Shown piece after piece: positions 52,201 through 60,832 of a stretch of DNA of 64,000 bases. Source of the stretch: QHXM01 sp032160165 (GTDB taxonomy: Bacteria > Acidobacteriota > Blastocatellia > Pyrinomonadales > Pyrinomonadaceae); NCBI GenBank assembly GCA_032160165.1, contig JAVHWA010000089.1:9776-73775 (forward strand). Reading direction: 5' to 3'. Under the pieces are notes generated by a model. The model saw only the letters and a list, made by a program, of their open reading frames with translations, ran no database searches and had not been told where the DNA came from. A program made the translations under genes and the position numbers. The first letter of the stretch is position 1. Each line of letters begins with the position of its first letter.

Positions 52201-52893
52201 ATGAGATACATTGAAACATATGGAGATCAACGACAGCTCGCGTTCTGTGCGTTCTGTGGAGGAGCCACAGGGACTCGTGACCATTGTCCATCACGGGTCC
52301 TTCTGGACAAGCCTTACCCGGAGAACCTGCCTGTAGTACCTGCATGCCGTACCTGCAATGCCGGATTTTCATCTGATGAGGAGTATTTCGCACGTTTGGT
52401 TAGTTGTGTTCTAGCAGGCTCGACAGAACCAGACTCGATTCCTCGACAAAAAATTGCGCGCATCTTGCGGAAGAAGCCTGCGCTTCGCTCTCGGATAGAA
52501 CAATCTAGAAGGGAGACTGCGTCCGAGATTAGCTTTACGCCTGAATCTCATCGGGTATTTTCTGTCGTGAGAAAGCTCGCACAAGGCCACGCGCTCCACG
52601 AACTCCACGAGCCGTGTGCCTATCCACCGAGCGAGATATGTATTCAGCCCTTTGCCTTAATGAGTGAGGCCCAACGTGATGAATTTGAGAGTCCGAGCCC
52701 ACTTGGACGCAGTATTTGGCCGGAGGTTGGCAGTCGCGCTTTGCAACGGCTCGTCACAGAGAAAAATGATCTCTATGACGGTTGGCTTGAGATTCAACGA
52801 AGAGGATACCGGTTTCAGGCTTCAGTACCGAATGGAATCGAAATCCGCATTGTTATTCAAGAATACCTAGCGGTTCTGGTGCGATGGGAGTAA
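52201..52893 (+). CDS. HNH-like zinc nuclease domain protein
   Basis: A 230-residue protein. The N-terminal ~65 residues have an HNH/treble-clef pattern: CAFCGG (C-x2-C), then DHCPSRVL with the DH pair typical of HNH nucleases, and CRTCNAGFSSDEEY (C-x2-C-N). A helical part and a beta-rich C-terminus (GWLEIQRRGYRFQASV, EIRIVIQEYLAVLVRW) follow without known resemblance. The zinc cysteines and the DH are intact, so nuclease activity is plausible. It stands alone on the plus strand at the edge of the defence genes. Confidence 0.75.
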   Translation: MRYIETYGDQRQLAFCAFCGGATGTRDHCPSRVLLDKPYPENLPVVPACRTCNAGFSSDEEYFARLVSCVLAGSTEPDSIPRQKIARILRKKPALRSRIEQSRRETASEISFTPESHRVFSVVRKLAQGHALHELHEPCAYPPSEICIQPFALMSEAQRDEFESPSPLGRSIWPEVGSRALQRLVTEKNDLYDGWLEIQRRGYRFQASVPNGIEIRIVIQEYLAVLVRWE

Positions 52894-52916
52894 TGCTCTC
52901 ACCATGGCTTCTCACT

Positions 52917-53222
52917 TCAGAACTCAATATTTGCCTTCGGGTGCTGAAATCCGAGTACAGACCGAATCTTCTCCGCGCATTCATTCTGATTCCTAACCGC
53001 CTCGATGTGACCTTTGTCCGTTCCACCCTCTCCGCCACGCGCGTCTATATATGCACTCATACGCGCAGCAACAACAGCAAGTTGGATTAGACTATTGGAT
53101 ATCAATCTCAAGTCCTCTCCATGTACGTCGGAGAATGTCTCTCTCCATTCCTCCGGCTTAATCTTGACAAGGTCCTCTGCGGCTGTTCGAAAGAGCTGTG
53201 CGATTTTGCTAGTGTCAGTCAT
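52917..53222 (-). CDS. Small helical protein downstream of the XRE-GTPase
   Basis: A 101-residue, probably all-helical protein (TDTSKIAQLFRTAAEDLVKI, LISNSLIQLAVVAARMSAYI, IEAVRNQNECAEKIRSVLGF) without signal peptide or membrane helix. I do not recognise it. It starts 56 bp after the stop of the 725-residue GTPase gene on the same strand, so the two probably form one operon and may act together. Confidence 0.6.
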   Translation of the reverse strand: MTDTSKIAQLFRTAAEDLVKIKPEEWRETFSDVHGEDLRLISNSLIQLAVVAARMSAYIDARGGEGGTDKGHIEAVRNQNECAEKIRSVLGFQHPKANIEF

Positions 53223-53278
53223 TCCTTATATTCACAACCTCCAACTTCATCGAATCGAATCGATCTATTTGCCCACAT

Positions 53279-55456
53279 CTACTCTGAGGGAGCTTCGAGA
53301 ATCTCTTGAAGCCCATGCACCAATTCTTCCCACGCCCTGTTGACCTCGGCGGTCAGTCTGCGGTAAAGATCACGAACGGCAGCATCGCTGAACCACGTCC
53401 GTGTCTCTTCCGCGACGACGTTTCGATAAGGACCGCCGGTTCCGTATACCCTCTCGCATTTGTCCCAGTAAGTCGAAGCGCTGTGCAACCGATCTCGATA
53501 AATCGTCTCGCCGAAGACTTGTGCTTGCCGGGTCAGATTCTCAACCGCCGCGTCCACGTGCTCCGCAATTTGCCGAAGGAACTCTCGCGCGTTGGCATAA
53601 TCAGGGTTTCCAGCGAGATTATCGATGACAGCCTTAAGGTTCTTGACTCTTTCACCTGCTGTGTTAGCTACAATTTGTCGAGTTGCGTAGCCGAGTTGAT
53701 AATAGTAGTCAAAGTTATCCCACGTACCTTCTCGACGCACTGAAGCCCACAGTGTGCGTGCATGAATGGAGCGAATCTCATCTTCGAGCAATTGGTCTGG
53801 CCGTCTACTCTCCTCCAGCCGCGTGTTGTCGCGAGCCCAAACTCTCAAATGATCCATAACCTCGCTAAGCGCTAATGCCCGTTCTTCTCGCGTACGATGC
53901 TTAACGAGTTCATCTAATTTTTGCACTGTGTCAGCTACACGGTGATTGTATTGCTGACGGACTGCAGAAAACTGGTTTACAACAAAGGTGCGAAAGCTCT
54001 CGACGTCGCGCTTCGAAGTAGCATTAAGGAATATAACGGGAAGCTGGTCCGCCCTCAGGGGTTGTAGCGCATGATGGATGTGTGCAAGCTTGACGTCGTA
54101 CCCCGCTTCATCTGATTCCACAAAGTCATTAGTCGATTCGTCCTTCATATCAACCGCTTCTTCGTTGCGCGGAAGGACGAGCAATACCATTCGCTCGTCC
54201 AGGCTGGCATCAGCGTGCAATGACATTGCTCTGCCAATCAGGCTGATAGTGGGAAGGTCCGGAGCCTCACCGAATTTTGTGCAAAGGAGCAGAATGGCGT
54301 GGGGGTCGTCGAAGTGACTATCAATATCCGCGCGGGCGGACGCTTGGTCAACTCCCTTTGTGTCAACCACCCCAACATTGATGTACTGGCCATCGAAGAG
54401 CTTTCCCGGAACGACGACGTTAATGCGCTTAGGAAGCGAAAAGCCAGCGCGTCGACCATTGTTGATCTCTTTGAATGTCTTTTGCAGCCATTCAAGCTCC
54501 TTGACCTTTGGATCGCCATCCTCGCACCATACAGTGGTGTCGCGACGCCGTAGCAAGTCCATCTTCGTCAGAATGTGAATCGCAAGCTCTTCGCGCACGG
54601 GAAACGATGTCGCAAGCAATTGCGCTTGAGCTTCGCTCAAACCCGAAAGACCTCGGATCGCGCGAGCCATCTCCTCTGAGACCCAAGGCACCTCTTCGGC
54701 TGCGCCCGCTTTGGACTTCTCCTTTGATCGGACTTTCTTCGGCGGCTTCTCTGCGCCTGTGATCTTGGGCCTTGGAGGGTGTTTCGCCACGGCAAGCAGG
54801 TGATCGGCATAATCAAGGACATAGCGACGAATTTCTTCGTCGGTACAAGGCTCCACGATTAGTCCGTATTGTGGACCAGCTTCAACCCGCACCTCGCAGA
54901 GGGTGGTGCGACCGCCGCCTACCTCTAAAACCATCCGACGCGCGAAGGGCAACTCTTCTTTGTCGAGCGTGAGACCCAACGAAGTGCAAATCGCGCTAGT
55001 CTTGCCAACACTTACTACGCCGATAAAGACGAGGTAATGGTCGATTCGCTTCAAAAAGTCTGAGCACCTCAACAGATCAGCTGCGTAGAGATCCAGAGCG
55101 CGCACAAATACTGCCTTCGTCTCAGGATCGGCCTTTAACTCATCGATACGAGCGAGTTGCTGATCTATGGTTAGAAGGGATTCCCAATCGGGATGTGGAA
55201 ATGTAGGCCGGCGAGTCGGATCAATCCATTTCGCTTTCAAGTACCGAAGACAATCCGAAGCTAGTTCAGTGTTTATTGACTTAAGGTAAGCCCTTATTTC
55301 ATCATCTGTGGGCAAAACCTCTCCGCTTTCCATTCGGAAAACGCGGGTTGTATTACTTCCCATTGTCTTTGCCAAAGACGACTGGGTAATGCCCGCACGA
55401 TCTCGCACGTGGCTTAAGATCCGGCCGATGTGTTCAAATTGCCCTGACAACCCCAT
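53279..55456 (-). CDS. XRE-family HTH fused to a dynamin/GTPase-like P-loop protein (candidate defence protein)
   Basis: A 725-residue protein; GAGGAG precedes the ATG. Residues about 8-65 are an XRE helix-turn-helix (ILSHVRDRAGITQSSLAKTM, TRVFRMESGEVLP). A P-loop domain begins near 150 with FIGVVSVGKTSAI (G-x4-GKT/S). A switch-I-like Thr pair lies in GGGRTTLCEVRVEAG and a G3-type motif in NVGVVDTKGVDQ (D-x2-G). A lysine-rich insert sits at about 235-265. The last ~200 residues are helical (LREIL-like repeats, VKNLKAVIDNLAGN, AAVENLTRQAQVFGE), as in dynamin-like or GIMAP-like GTPases. No membrane helix is seen. The DNA-binding domain probably recognises the three palindromes just upstream. 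Confidence 0.78.
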   Translation of the reverse strand: MGLSGQFEHIGRILSHVRDRAGITQSSLAKTMGSNTTRVFRMESGEVLPTDDEIRAYLKSINTELASDCLRYLKAKWIDPTRRPTFPHPDWESLLTIDQQLARIDELKADPETKAVFVRALDLYAADLLRCSDFLKRIDHYLVFIGVVSVGKTSAICTSLGLTLDKEELPFARRMVLEVGGGRTTLCEVRVEAGPQYGLIVEPCTDEEIRRYVLDYADHLLAVAKHPPRPKITGAEKPPKKVRSKEKSKAGAAEEVPWVSEEMARAIRGLSGLSEAQAQLLATSFPVREELAIHILTKMDLLRRRDTTVWCEDGDPKVKELEWLQKTFKEINNGRRAGFSLPKRINVVVPGKLFDGQYINVGVVDTKGVDQASARADIDSHFDDPHAILLLCTKFGEAPDLPTISLIGRAMSLHADASLDERMVLLVLPRNEEAVDMKDESTNDFVESDEAGYDVKLAHIHHALQPLRADQLPVIFLNATSKRDVESFRTFVVNQFSAVRQQYNHRVADTVQKLDELVKHRTREERALALSEVMDHLRVWARDNTRLEESRRPDQLLEDEIRSIHARTLWASVRREGTWDNFDYYYQLGYATRQIVANTAGERVKNLKAVIDNLAGNPDYANAREFLRQIAEHVDAAVENLTRQAQVFGETIYRDRLHSASTYWDKCERVYGTGGPYRNVVAEETRTWFSDAAVRDLYRRLTAEVNRAWEELVHGLQEILEAPSE

Positions 55457-55467
55457 ACTAGCTCCTC

Positions 55468-55482
55468 GTGAACTGATTTCGC
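55468..55482. promoter_or_regulatory. Operator-like palindrome 1 (GTGAA-N5-TTCGC)
   Basis: First of three 15-bp sites of form G(C/T)GAA-N5-TTC(G/A)C. It lies 12 bp before the XRE-GTPase start, overlapping its ribosome-binding region, a position suited to autorepression. Confidence 0.75.
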
Positions 55483-55499
55483 CACCATGTGCTTTATAC

Positions 55500-55514
55500 G
55501 CGAAACGTATTCAC
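55500..55514. promoter_or_regulatory. Operator-like palindrome 2 (GCGAA-N5-TTCAC)
   Basis: Second site, starting exactly 32 bp after the first (about three helical turns), so bound proteins would lie on the same face of the DNA. Confidence 0.78.
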
Positions 55515-55531
55515 CGTGTCAAGCCCCTCCC

Positions 55532-55546
55532 GCGAAATGCATTCGC
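55532..55546. promoter_or_regulatory. Operator-like palindrome 3 (GCGAA-N5-TTCGC)
   Basis: Third and most symmetric site, again exactly 32 bp further. It lies about 87 bp before the methyltransferase start, where it could act on the divergent promoter. Confidence 0.78.
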
Positions 55547-55632
55547 CCCGCCGGCAGTTTGGGATTGAAGCTGAAAGCATTTGGCCGATTCTGCAAATAA
55601 AACTCTTTCAATCTTCCCTTTGTTAAGGCAAA

Positions 55633-56985
55633 ATGCTATGTTTTAGGTTTTTCGTATCCTCCAAAATGCCAGAACCGGAACGACGGCTGCGATTTATCGA
55701 TCTGTTTGCGGGTCTCGGGGGCTTCCATTTAGCTCTCAACGCGCTCGGACACGAGTGTGTCTTCGCTAGCGAGATCGATGACGAGTTGTGTGATCTCTAT
55801 GAGAAGAATTTCGGATTGAGACCTACTGGGAACCTAAGAACTATTCATGAGGACGACGTGCCTGAGCATGACGTTTTGTGTGCCGGCTTCCCCTGCCAAC
55901 CATTTTCCAAGGCGGGTGAGCAGCTTGGAACCAAATGTCGCCTTTGGGGTGATTTGTTCTCGAAGCACGTTCTGAGATTGCTTCGTCGTCACACACCGAC
56001 GTATCTAATAATGGAAAATGTCGCTAACTTGGAGCGTCACAACGGAGGGCGAACGTGGAAAAAGATGCGCCGCCAACTCGAGGAGTGCGGCTACAACATC
56101 GACACTAGAATCTTATCGCCTCATTTCTTCGGAGTGCCACAGATTCGAGAGCGCCTTTTCATTGTTGGAAGTCGCGTCGGGCTCGGCCACTTTTCCTGGC
56201 CAGAGAAAGACAACGCGGTTCCCAATGTAGACTCGGTCTTGGATGTTAATCCTCCAGACGCAAAAGCCCTTCCGACTCAAGTTGTTCGTTGCTTAGAAGT
56301 CTGGCAGGATTTTCTTAATCGGTCACCAACGGGAGTGGAGTTGCCTTCTTTCCCGATCTGGACAATGGAGTTTGGTGCAACCTATCCATTCACGAAGTAC
56401 GATTCGCTGCACAATATCTCCCTTTCAACGCTCCGCAATTACAAGGGCACCTTTGGGCAAAGTCTGCAACGCTATCATCGCAAAGATTTGCTGTCGAGAA
56501 TACCGACCTATGCGCGGGCAGAAGAAAACGCGTTTCCGCGGTGGAAGCAGTTGTTTATTAAGCAGAATCGGGAGTTTTATCAGAGGAACAAAAGTTGGAT
56601 TAAACCCTGGTTGCCGACAATCCGATCCTTTCCATCGAGCCTTCAAAAATTTGAATGGAATTGTAAAGGTGAGGTCCGCGATCTTTGGAGGTATGTAATT
56701 CAATTCCGTGCTTCTGGTGTTCGCGTTAAGAGACCTACAACTGCCCCATCCTTAGTAGCGATGACGACCACGCAGATCCCTATAATTGCATGGGAGCGCC
56801 GCTACATGACTCCTTTGGAATGTAGCAGATTGCAAAGTATGGAGCGTCTTCCCCAACTTCCCCCGTCGGAAACCAGCGTGTGTAAGGCGTTAGGTAACGC
56901 CGTCAACGTCGAAGTCGTTAGGCGGTTAGCACACGAATTGTGCAGCGCGCCCACAATGGTTCCAGAGCAGGCCCGCGCTGCCTGA
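55633..56985 (+). CDS. C5 cytosine DNA methyltransferase (Dcm type)
   Basis: A 450-residue m5C methyltransferase. SAM-binding motif I is FIDLFAGLGGFHLAL, motif IV with the catalytic Cys is GFPCQPFSKAG, motif VI is LIMENVANL, motif VIII is QIRERLFIVG, and motifs IX-X lie at the C-terminus (ECSRLQSMERLP, ALGNAVNVEVVRRLA). The region between VIII and IX (about 190-370) is long and would form the target-recognition domain; the sequence recognised is unknown. AAGG lies 5 bp before the ATG at 55633. It heads a plus-strand operon with GHKL ATPase, Z1 and DUF4420 genes, with a vsr gene nearby, so it is the modification part of that defence system. Confidence 0.93.
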   Translation: MLCFRFFVSSKMPEPERRLRFIDLFAGLGGFHLALNALGHECVFASEIDDELCDLYEKNFGLRPTGNLRTIHEDDVPEHDVLCAGFPCQPFSKAGEQLGTKCRLWGDLFSKHVLRLLRRHTPTYLIMENVANLERHNGGRTWKKMRRQLEECGYNIDTRILSPHFFGVPQIRERLFIVGSRVGLGHFSWPEKDNAVPNVDSVLDVNPPDAKALPTQVVRCLEVWQDFLNRSPTGVELPSFPIWTMEFGATYPFTKYDSLHNISLSTLRNYKGTFGQSLQRYHRKDLLSRIPTYARAEENAFPRWKQLFIKQNREFYQRNKSWIKPWLPTIRSFPSSLQKFEWNCKGEVRDLWRYVIQFRASGVRVKRPTTAPSLVAMTTTQIPIIAWERRYMTPLECSRLQSMERLPQLPPSETSVCKALGNAVNVEVVRRLAHELCSAPTMVPEQARAA

Positions 56986-57019
56986 GGTCCCGACGGCCAG
57001 AAGTATCCTCATCGCACGA

Positions 57020-58591
57020 ATGGAAGACTTCAAGTTGGCGAAACCACCCACAATCGATCGCGTAAGCATTCGACCTGGCGTCAGCATTCTTTCTGTTCTC
57101 TCACATCTCAACTATCGCCCATGGTTTGCTCTAGCTGAATTCGTCGATAACGCGATTCAAAGTCATTTGACCCATCACGCGGCTCTAGTTGCCGTTGATG
57201 GACCAACCAAACTCAAAGTCTCAATTGATATCGAGTCGACCGATGGCGGCCGAATAACTGTAAGGGACAACGCTGCCGGAATTTCGGCTGGCGATTTTCC
57301 AAGGGCGTTTCGTCCCGCGCAATTGCCACCTGATCGCTCTGGCCTTTGTGAATTCGGCATGGGAATGAAAAGCGCGGCGTGTTGGTTTGCGCCTCGCTGG
57401 TATGTTAGGTCGTCGGCGTTGGGCGAGCCGGTTGAAAGAACTGTCAAATTTAATATCGATGAGATTATTAGGGACTCACTTGATGAGTTGGACGTGCAAT
57501 CGGAGCGTTGTTCTGCCGAATCGCATTTCACAGAAATTGCCCTAATGGGACTTCACCAATTACCAATTGGAAGAACTCTGGGAAAGATCCGATCTCATCT
57601 GACGGAGATTTACCGGATCTTCATCCGAGAAGGGATGCTGGAACTACGGCTCAACGGCGAAGAGTTAAGCTACGAGCAGCCGGAAATACTTGTCGCACCC
57701 TCGTATCGGGATGAAGACGGGACACCGGTGGAGTGGCGCAAGGAGTTCGACTTTGATTTTGGTGTAGAGCTTCGGGCGCACGGTTTCGCCGCCATCCGTA
57801 AGCGAGCCAGCGTCTCTGGAGCTGGGTTCGCGCTTTTTCGGCGTAACCGATTGATTCAAGGTAGTGGAGATGAGGGTTATCGACCAGAATACATTTTTGG
57901 CAAGCCGAACACGTTTCCATATCAGCGTGTTTTCGGAGAGGTTCATTTGGAAGGCTTTGAAGTCAGTCACACCAAGGATGGCTTTCAATGGGATGAGAAT
58001 GAGCAACCGTTCCTCGAACTCCTAAAAGAAGAGTTGACTAGTGACGATATGCCTCTTCTCCAGCAAGCGCGCGAGTACCGGGTCGAACGAAATCGTGAAG
58101 ATTTTCGAAGGGGCGCGACTCAAGCCACGGATAGAACATCACAGTCCATACAAAATCACATTCCAGAGGTTCTCCCTGATCTTGTAACTAAGACCGAAGG
58201 TGCGGAGCCGGCGGCAATTCTTAGCGATGCGGAAGTTGTGGCGCATCGCGTTATTGACGTGGATCTGGCCGGAAAGCCTTGGCGAGTTGTACTGGAACTG
58301 TCAACTGATCCTGCAGTAGGTGATTGGTTAGAAATTAGCGATCAAGTCACGCGAAGCATTGAGGCCGATGGGAACATCGAACGTAGAATAGTTGGCTTGC
58401 GCCTTTCGCTTGCTCATCCATTTATGCAAAGATTTTGTGGAACGGATTGTGAGGAGATTGAGCCGCTGTTGCGCATTGCAGCAGCGCTGGGCTTGGCCGA
58501 AGTGGCAGCACGCGATAGTGGAGCCAAGAAAGCTGGAGCTGTTCGCCGAAATGTTAACGAACTGCTACGTAACGCGTTTTCACGGACGTGA
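57020..58591 (+). CDS. MORC/MutL-type GHKL ATPase of a restriction-like defence system
   Basis: A 523-residue protein. The Bergerat ATP-binding fold is visible with motif N1 in ALAEFVDNAIQSHL (E and N bind Mg-ATP), motif G1 in TVRDNAAGISAGDF (D-x-A-x-G), and motif G2 in GLCEFGMGMKSAACW. A transducer-like S5 domain follows (about 190-330, GYRPEYIFGKPNTFPYQRVFG). The C-terminal ~190 residues are a separate mixed domain. Such ATPases act as clamps on DNA. Prokaryotic MORC-type ATPases were described in gene clusters with Z1 helicases, DUF4420, methylases and Vsr, the same set as here. Its stop is adjacent to the Z1 start. Confidence 0.88.
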   Translation: MEDFKLAKPPTIDRVSIRPGVSILSVLSHLNYRPWFALAEFVDNAIQSHLTHHAALVAVDGPTKLKVSIDIESTDGGRITVRDNAAGISAGDFPRAFRPAQLPPDRSGLCEFGMGMKSAACWFAPRWYVRSSALGEPVERTVKFNIDEIIRDSLDELDVQSERCSAESHFTEIALMGLHQLPIGRTLGKIRSHLTEIYRIFIREGMLELRLNGEELSYEQPEILVAPSYRDEDGTPVEWRKEFDFDFGVELRAHGFAAIRKRASVSGAGFALFRRNRLIQGSGDEGYRPEYIFGKPNTFPYQRVFGEVHLEGFEVSHTKDGFQWDENEQPFLELLKEELTSDDMPLLQQAREYRVERNREDFRRGATQATDRTSQSIQNHIPEVLPDLVTKTEGAEPAAILSDAEVVAHRVIDVDLAGKPWRVVLELSTDPAVGDWLEISDQVTRSIEADGNIERRIVGLRLSLAHPFMQRFCGTDCEEIEPLLRIAAALGLAEVAARDSGAKKAGAVRRNVNELLRNAFSRT

Positions 58592-60832
58592 ATGGGCGGA
58601 ACTGGAGCTATGCAAGATCCTGAACAGATCGAAATCATTCCTGACAATTCACAAGGTTGGAATGTCGCAGTCGGTCCGGAAACTTTTGCGCTTCTTGAAA
58701 GTCTGGGCCTGACACAAGGTGATACTACAGTCAGAGATGAAGCAGTCTCGGTACTTCGTAACTGCGTACGGCCAACGTTGCCAGCAGGGCAAGAAACTGG
58801 CTTGGTAGTCGGTTATATCCAGAGCGGCAAGACCATGTCCTTCACGACTGTTACCGCGCTCGCGCGGGACAACGGATATGCGATTGTCGTCGTTATTGCT
58901 GGAACGTCAGTTCCCCTTACAGACCAATCTTATGATCGGTTGCGAAAAGATTTGCGCTTCGACCAGCGAAACGATCACGCTTGGCGCCATCTCCATAACC
59001 CACGAGTCGATCAGCAGCATCACACTCGTATCGAGACCACCTTGTCGGACTGGAGGGATCCGGACGTTCCGATCGCCGAGAAGAGCACGGTGCTGATCAC
59101 CGTTATGAAGAATCATATTCACCTTGGGCATTTGATCCAAGTGCTGAGTCAGGTCAATTTGGAAGGCGTACCGGTGCTGATCGTCGATGATGAGGCTGAT
59201 CAGGCGGGACTCAACAATCTCATTAATCAAGGAGATGAGAGTACAACCTATCAGCGACTACGCGCGCTGAAGGCTATGGTTCCGCATCACACTTTCCTGC
59301 AATATACGGCGACGCCCCAAGGCCCACTTTTGATTAACCTAATCGACGTTCTCTCTCCTGGTTTTGCTTTGACCTTAACGCCCGGACCTGATTACACCGG
59401 TGGACGCGAGTTTTTCTTGCAAGGCGATCAGCTTGTTCGCGTCATTCCCCCTTCAGAAATTCCATCAAGCAGTAACATTCTAGCCGAGCCACCAGAATCA
59501 CTGGTTGAAGCCGCCCGTCTGTTTTTTCTCGGAGTGGCGTCCGGCATCATCCGGACTCAAGGCCAGGGCAACCGCTCGATGATGGTGCACCCATCCCAGC
59601 GTACCGGCGGACACCGTCAATATTTTGATTGGATGACGGCGCTGAAAAACGACTGGTTGCGGATTCTTGAGAATCCCAATGACCCTGATTATTCAGAACT
59701 CAGGACCGAGTTTGAGAACTCGTACGCGGATTTGGCTCAGACTGTAGAGGATCTTGAACCTTTCGAAGATCTCATGACCCGCCTTCTTCGTGCTATTAGG
59801 CGGACCGACATTCACTTAGTCAACGCGGTCAGAGGACGAACACCCGAAATAGATTGGAGAGGCTCATACGCGCACATCCTTGTTGGAGGGCAGGCACTCG
59901 ATCGAGGTTTCACGGTCGAAGGGCTAACGGTATCCTACATGCCACGAGGCGTTGGAGCTCGCCGCGCAGACACGATTCAACAACGAGCGCGCTTTTTTGG
60001 ATACAAGAGACCGTATTTGGACTATTGTCGCGTTTATCTTGAGCAAGCCGTGACGGACTCATTCCGACGCTACGTTCGCCATGAGGAGAATATCCGTCAG
60101 CAGCTTCAGCAGATTGCTGCCGAAGGACGGTCACTGGACGAATTGCGGAGAGTATTCTTATTACCTCAAGGATTGTACGCAACGCGTGACAGCATCATTG
60201 ACGTGAATTACGTTCGAGCGAGATTCAATGAAGGCTGGTTTTATCCTAAATCCCCACACGATTCTCCAGAAGCAGGGCAAGCAAATGGAGAAACTGTTGT
60301 CTCATTCCTCAACACTCTAGAATTCGAGGATGATGACGGCAGTGATGCTCGCACCGAAATCCAGAGACACAATTTGGCTCGCAGCTTTTCATTACGAACT
60401 GCCTACGAGCAATTGCTCCTCAGGCTTCGTTTTTCCAGATTGACCGATGCTCAAGATTTCCTTGGTGTCCTTGTGATTATTCGGGATCACTTAGTGAGAA
60501 ATCCTGATTCAGTCTGCACGATCTATGAGATGAGCCATGGCCTGTCCCGACTGCGCACGCTTAACGTCGGTGGAGAGATACCGAATCTCTTCCAGGGTGC
60601 GGCACCAGTAAATCCACCTGAGCGACGAGGTGAGATCTATCCAGGTGATAGAGAGATTCACGCATCAGATGAAGTGACTATTCAGATCCATACTTTGGAC
60701 CTTGCAGATCGCGCTACTGGAAATGTCATCTATGAAGAAGTGCCGAATGTCGCGATCTGGATTCCAGAAGGAATGGCTGGCGACGTATTAATCCAAGATC
60801 AGGGAGGATCTGAAGAGGGTGCCGATGGGTGA
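58592..60832 (+). CDS. Z1-domain superfamily II helicase-like protein
   Basis: A 746-residue protein. The P-loop appears as VVGYIQSGKTMSFTTV near 70 and the DEAD-like Walker B as VLIVDDEADQAGLNN near 200. The SF2 C-terminal half has the conserved Z1 segment HILVGGQALDRGFTVEGLTVSYMPRG and ADTIQQRARFFGYKRPYLDYCRVY, with arginine-finger-type residues. Z1 proteins are a helicase-like family found in R-M and defence clusters together with MORC/MutL ATPases. The gene starts directly after the ATPase stop and its end overlaps the DUF4420 start by 8 bp, so the three are translationally coupled. Confidence 0.92.
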   Translation: MGGTGAMQDPEQIEIIPDNSQGWNVAVGPETFALLESLGLTQGDTTVRDEAVSVLRNCVRPTLPAGQETGLVVGYIQSGKTMSFTTVTALARDNGYAIVVVIAGTSVPLTDQSYDRLRKDLRFDQRNDHAWRHLHNPRVDQQHHTRIETTLSDWRDPDVPIAEKSTVLITVMKNHIHLGHLIQVLSQVNLEGVPVLIVDDEADQAGLNNLINQGDESTTYQRLRALKAMVPHHTFLQYTATPQGPLLINLIDVLSPGFALTLTPGPDYTGGREFFLQGDQLVRVIPPSEIPSSSNILAEPPESLVEAARLFFLGVASGIIRTQGQGNRSMMVHPSQRTGGHRQYFDWMTALKNDWLRILENPNDPDYSELRTEFENSYADLAQTVEDLEPFEDLMTRLLRAIRRTDIHLVNAVRGRTPEIDWRGSYAHILVGGQALDRGFTVEGLTVSYMPRGVGARRADTIQQRARFFGYKRPYLDYCRVYLEQAVTDSFRRYVRHEENIRQQLQQIAAEGRSLDELRRVFLLPQGLYATRDSIIDVNYVRARFNEGWFYPKSPHDSPEAGQANGETVVSFLNTLEFEDDDGSDARTEIQRHNLARSFSLRTAYEQLLLRLRFSRLTDAQDFLGVLVIIRDHLVRNPDSVCTIYEMSHGLSRLRTLNVGGEIPNLFQGAAPVNPPERRGEIYPGDREIHASDEVTIQIHTLDLADRATGNVIYEEVPNVAIWIPEGMAGDVLIQDQGGSEEGADG

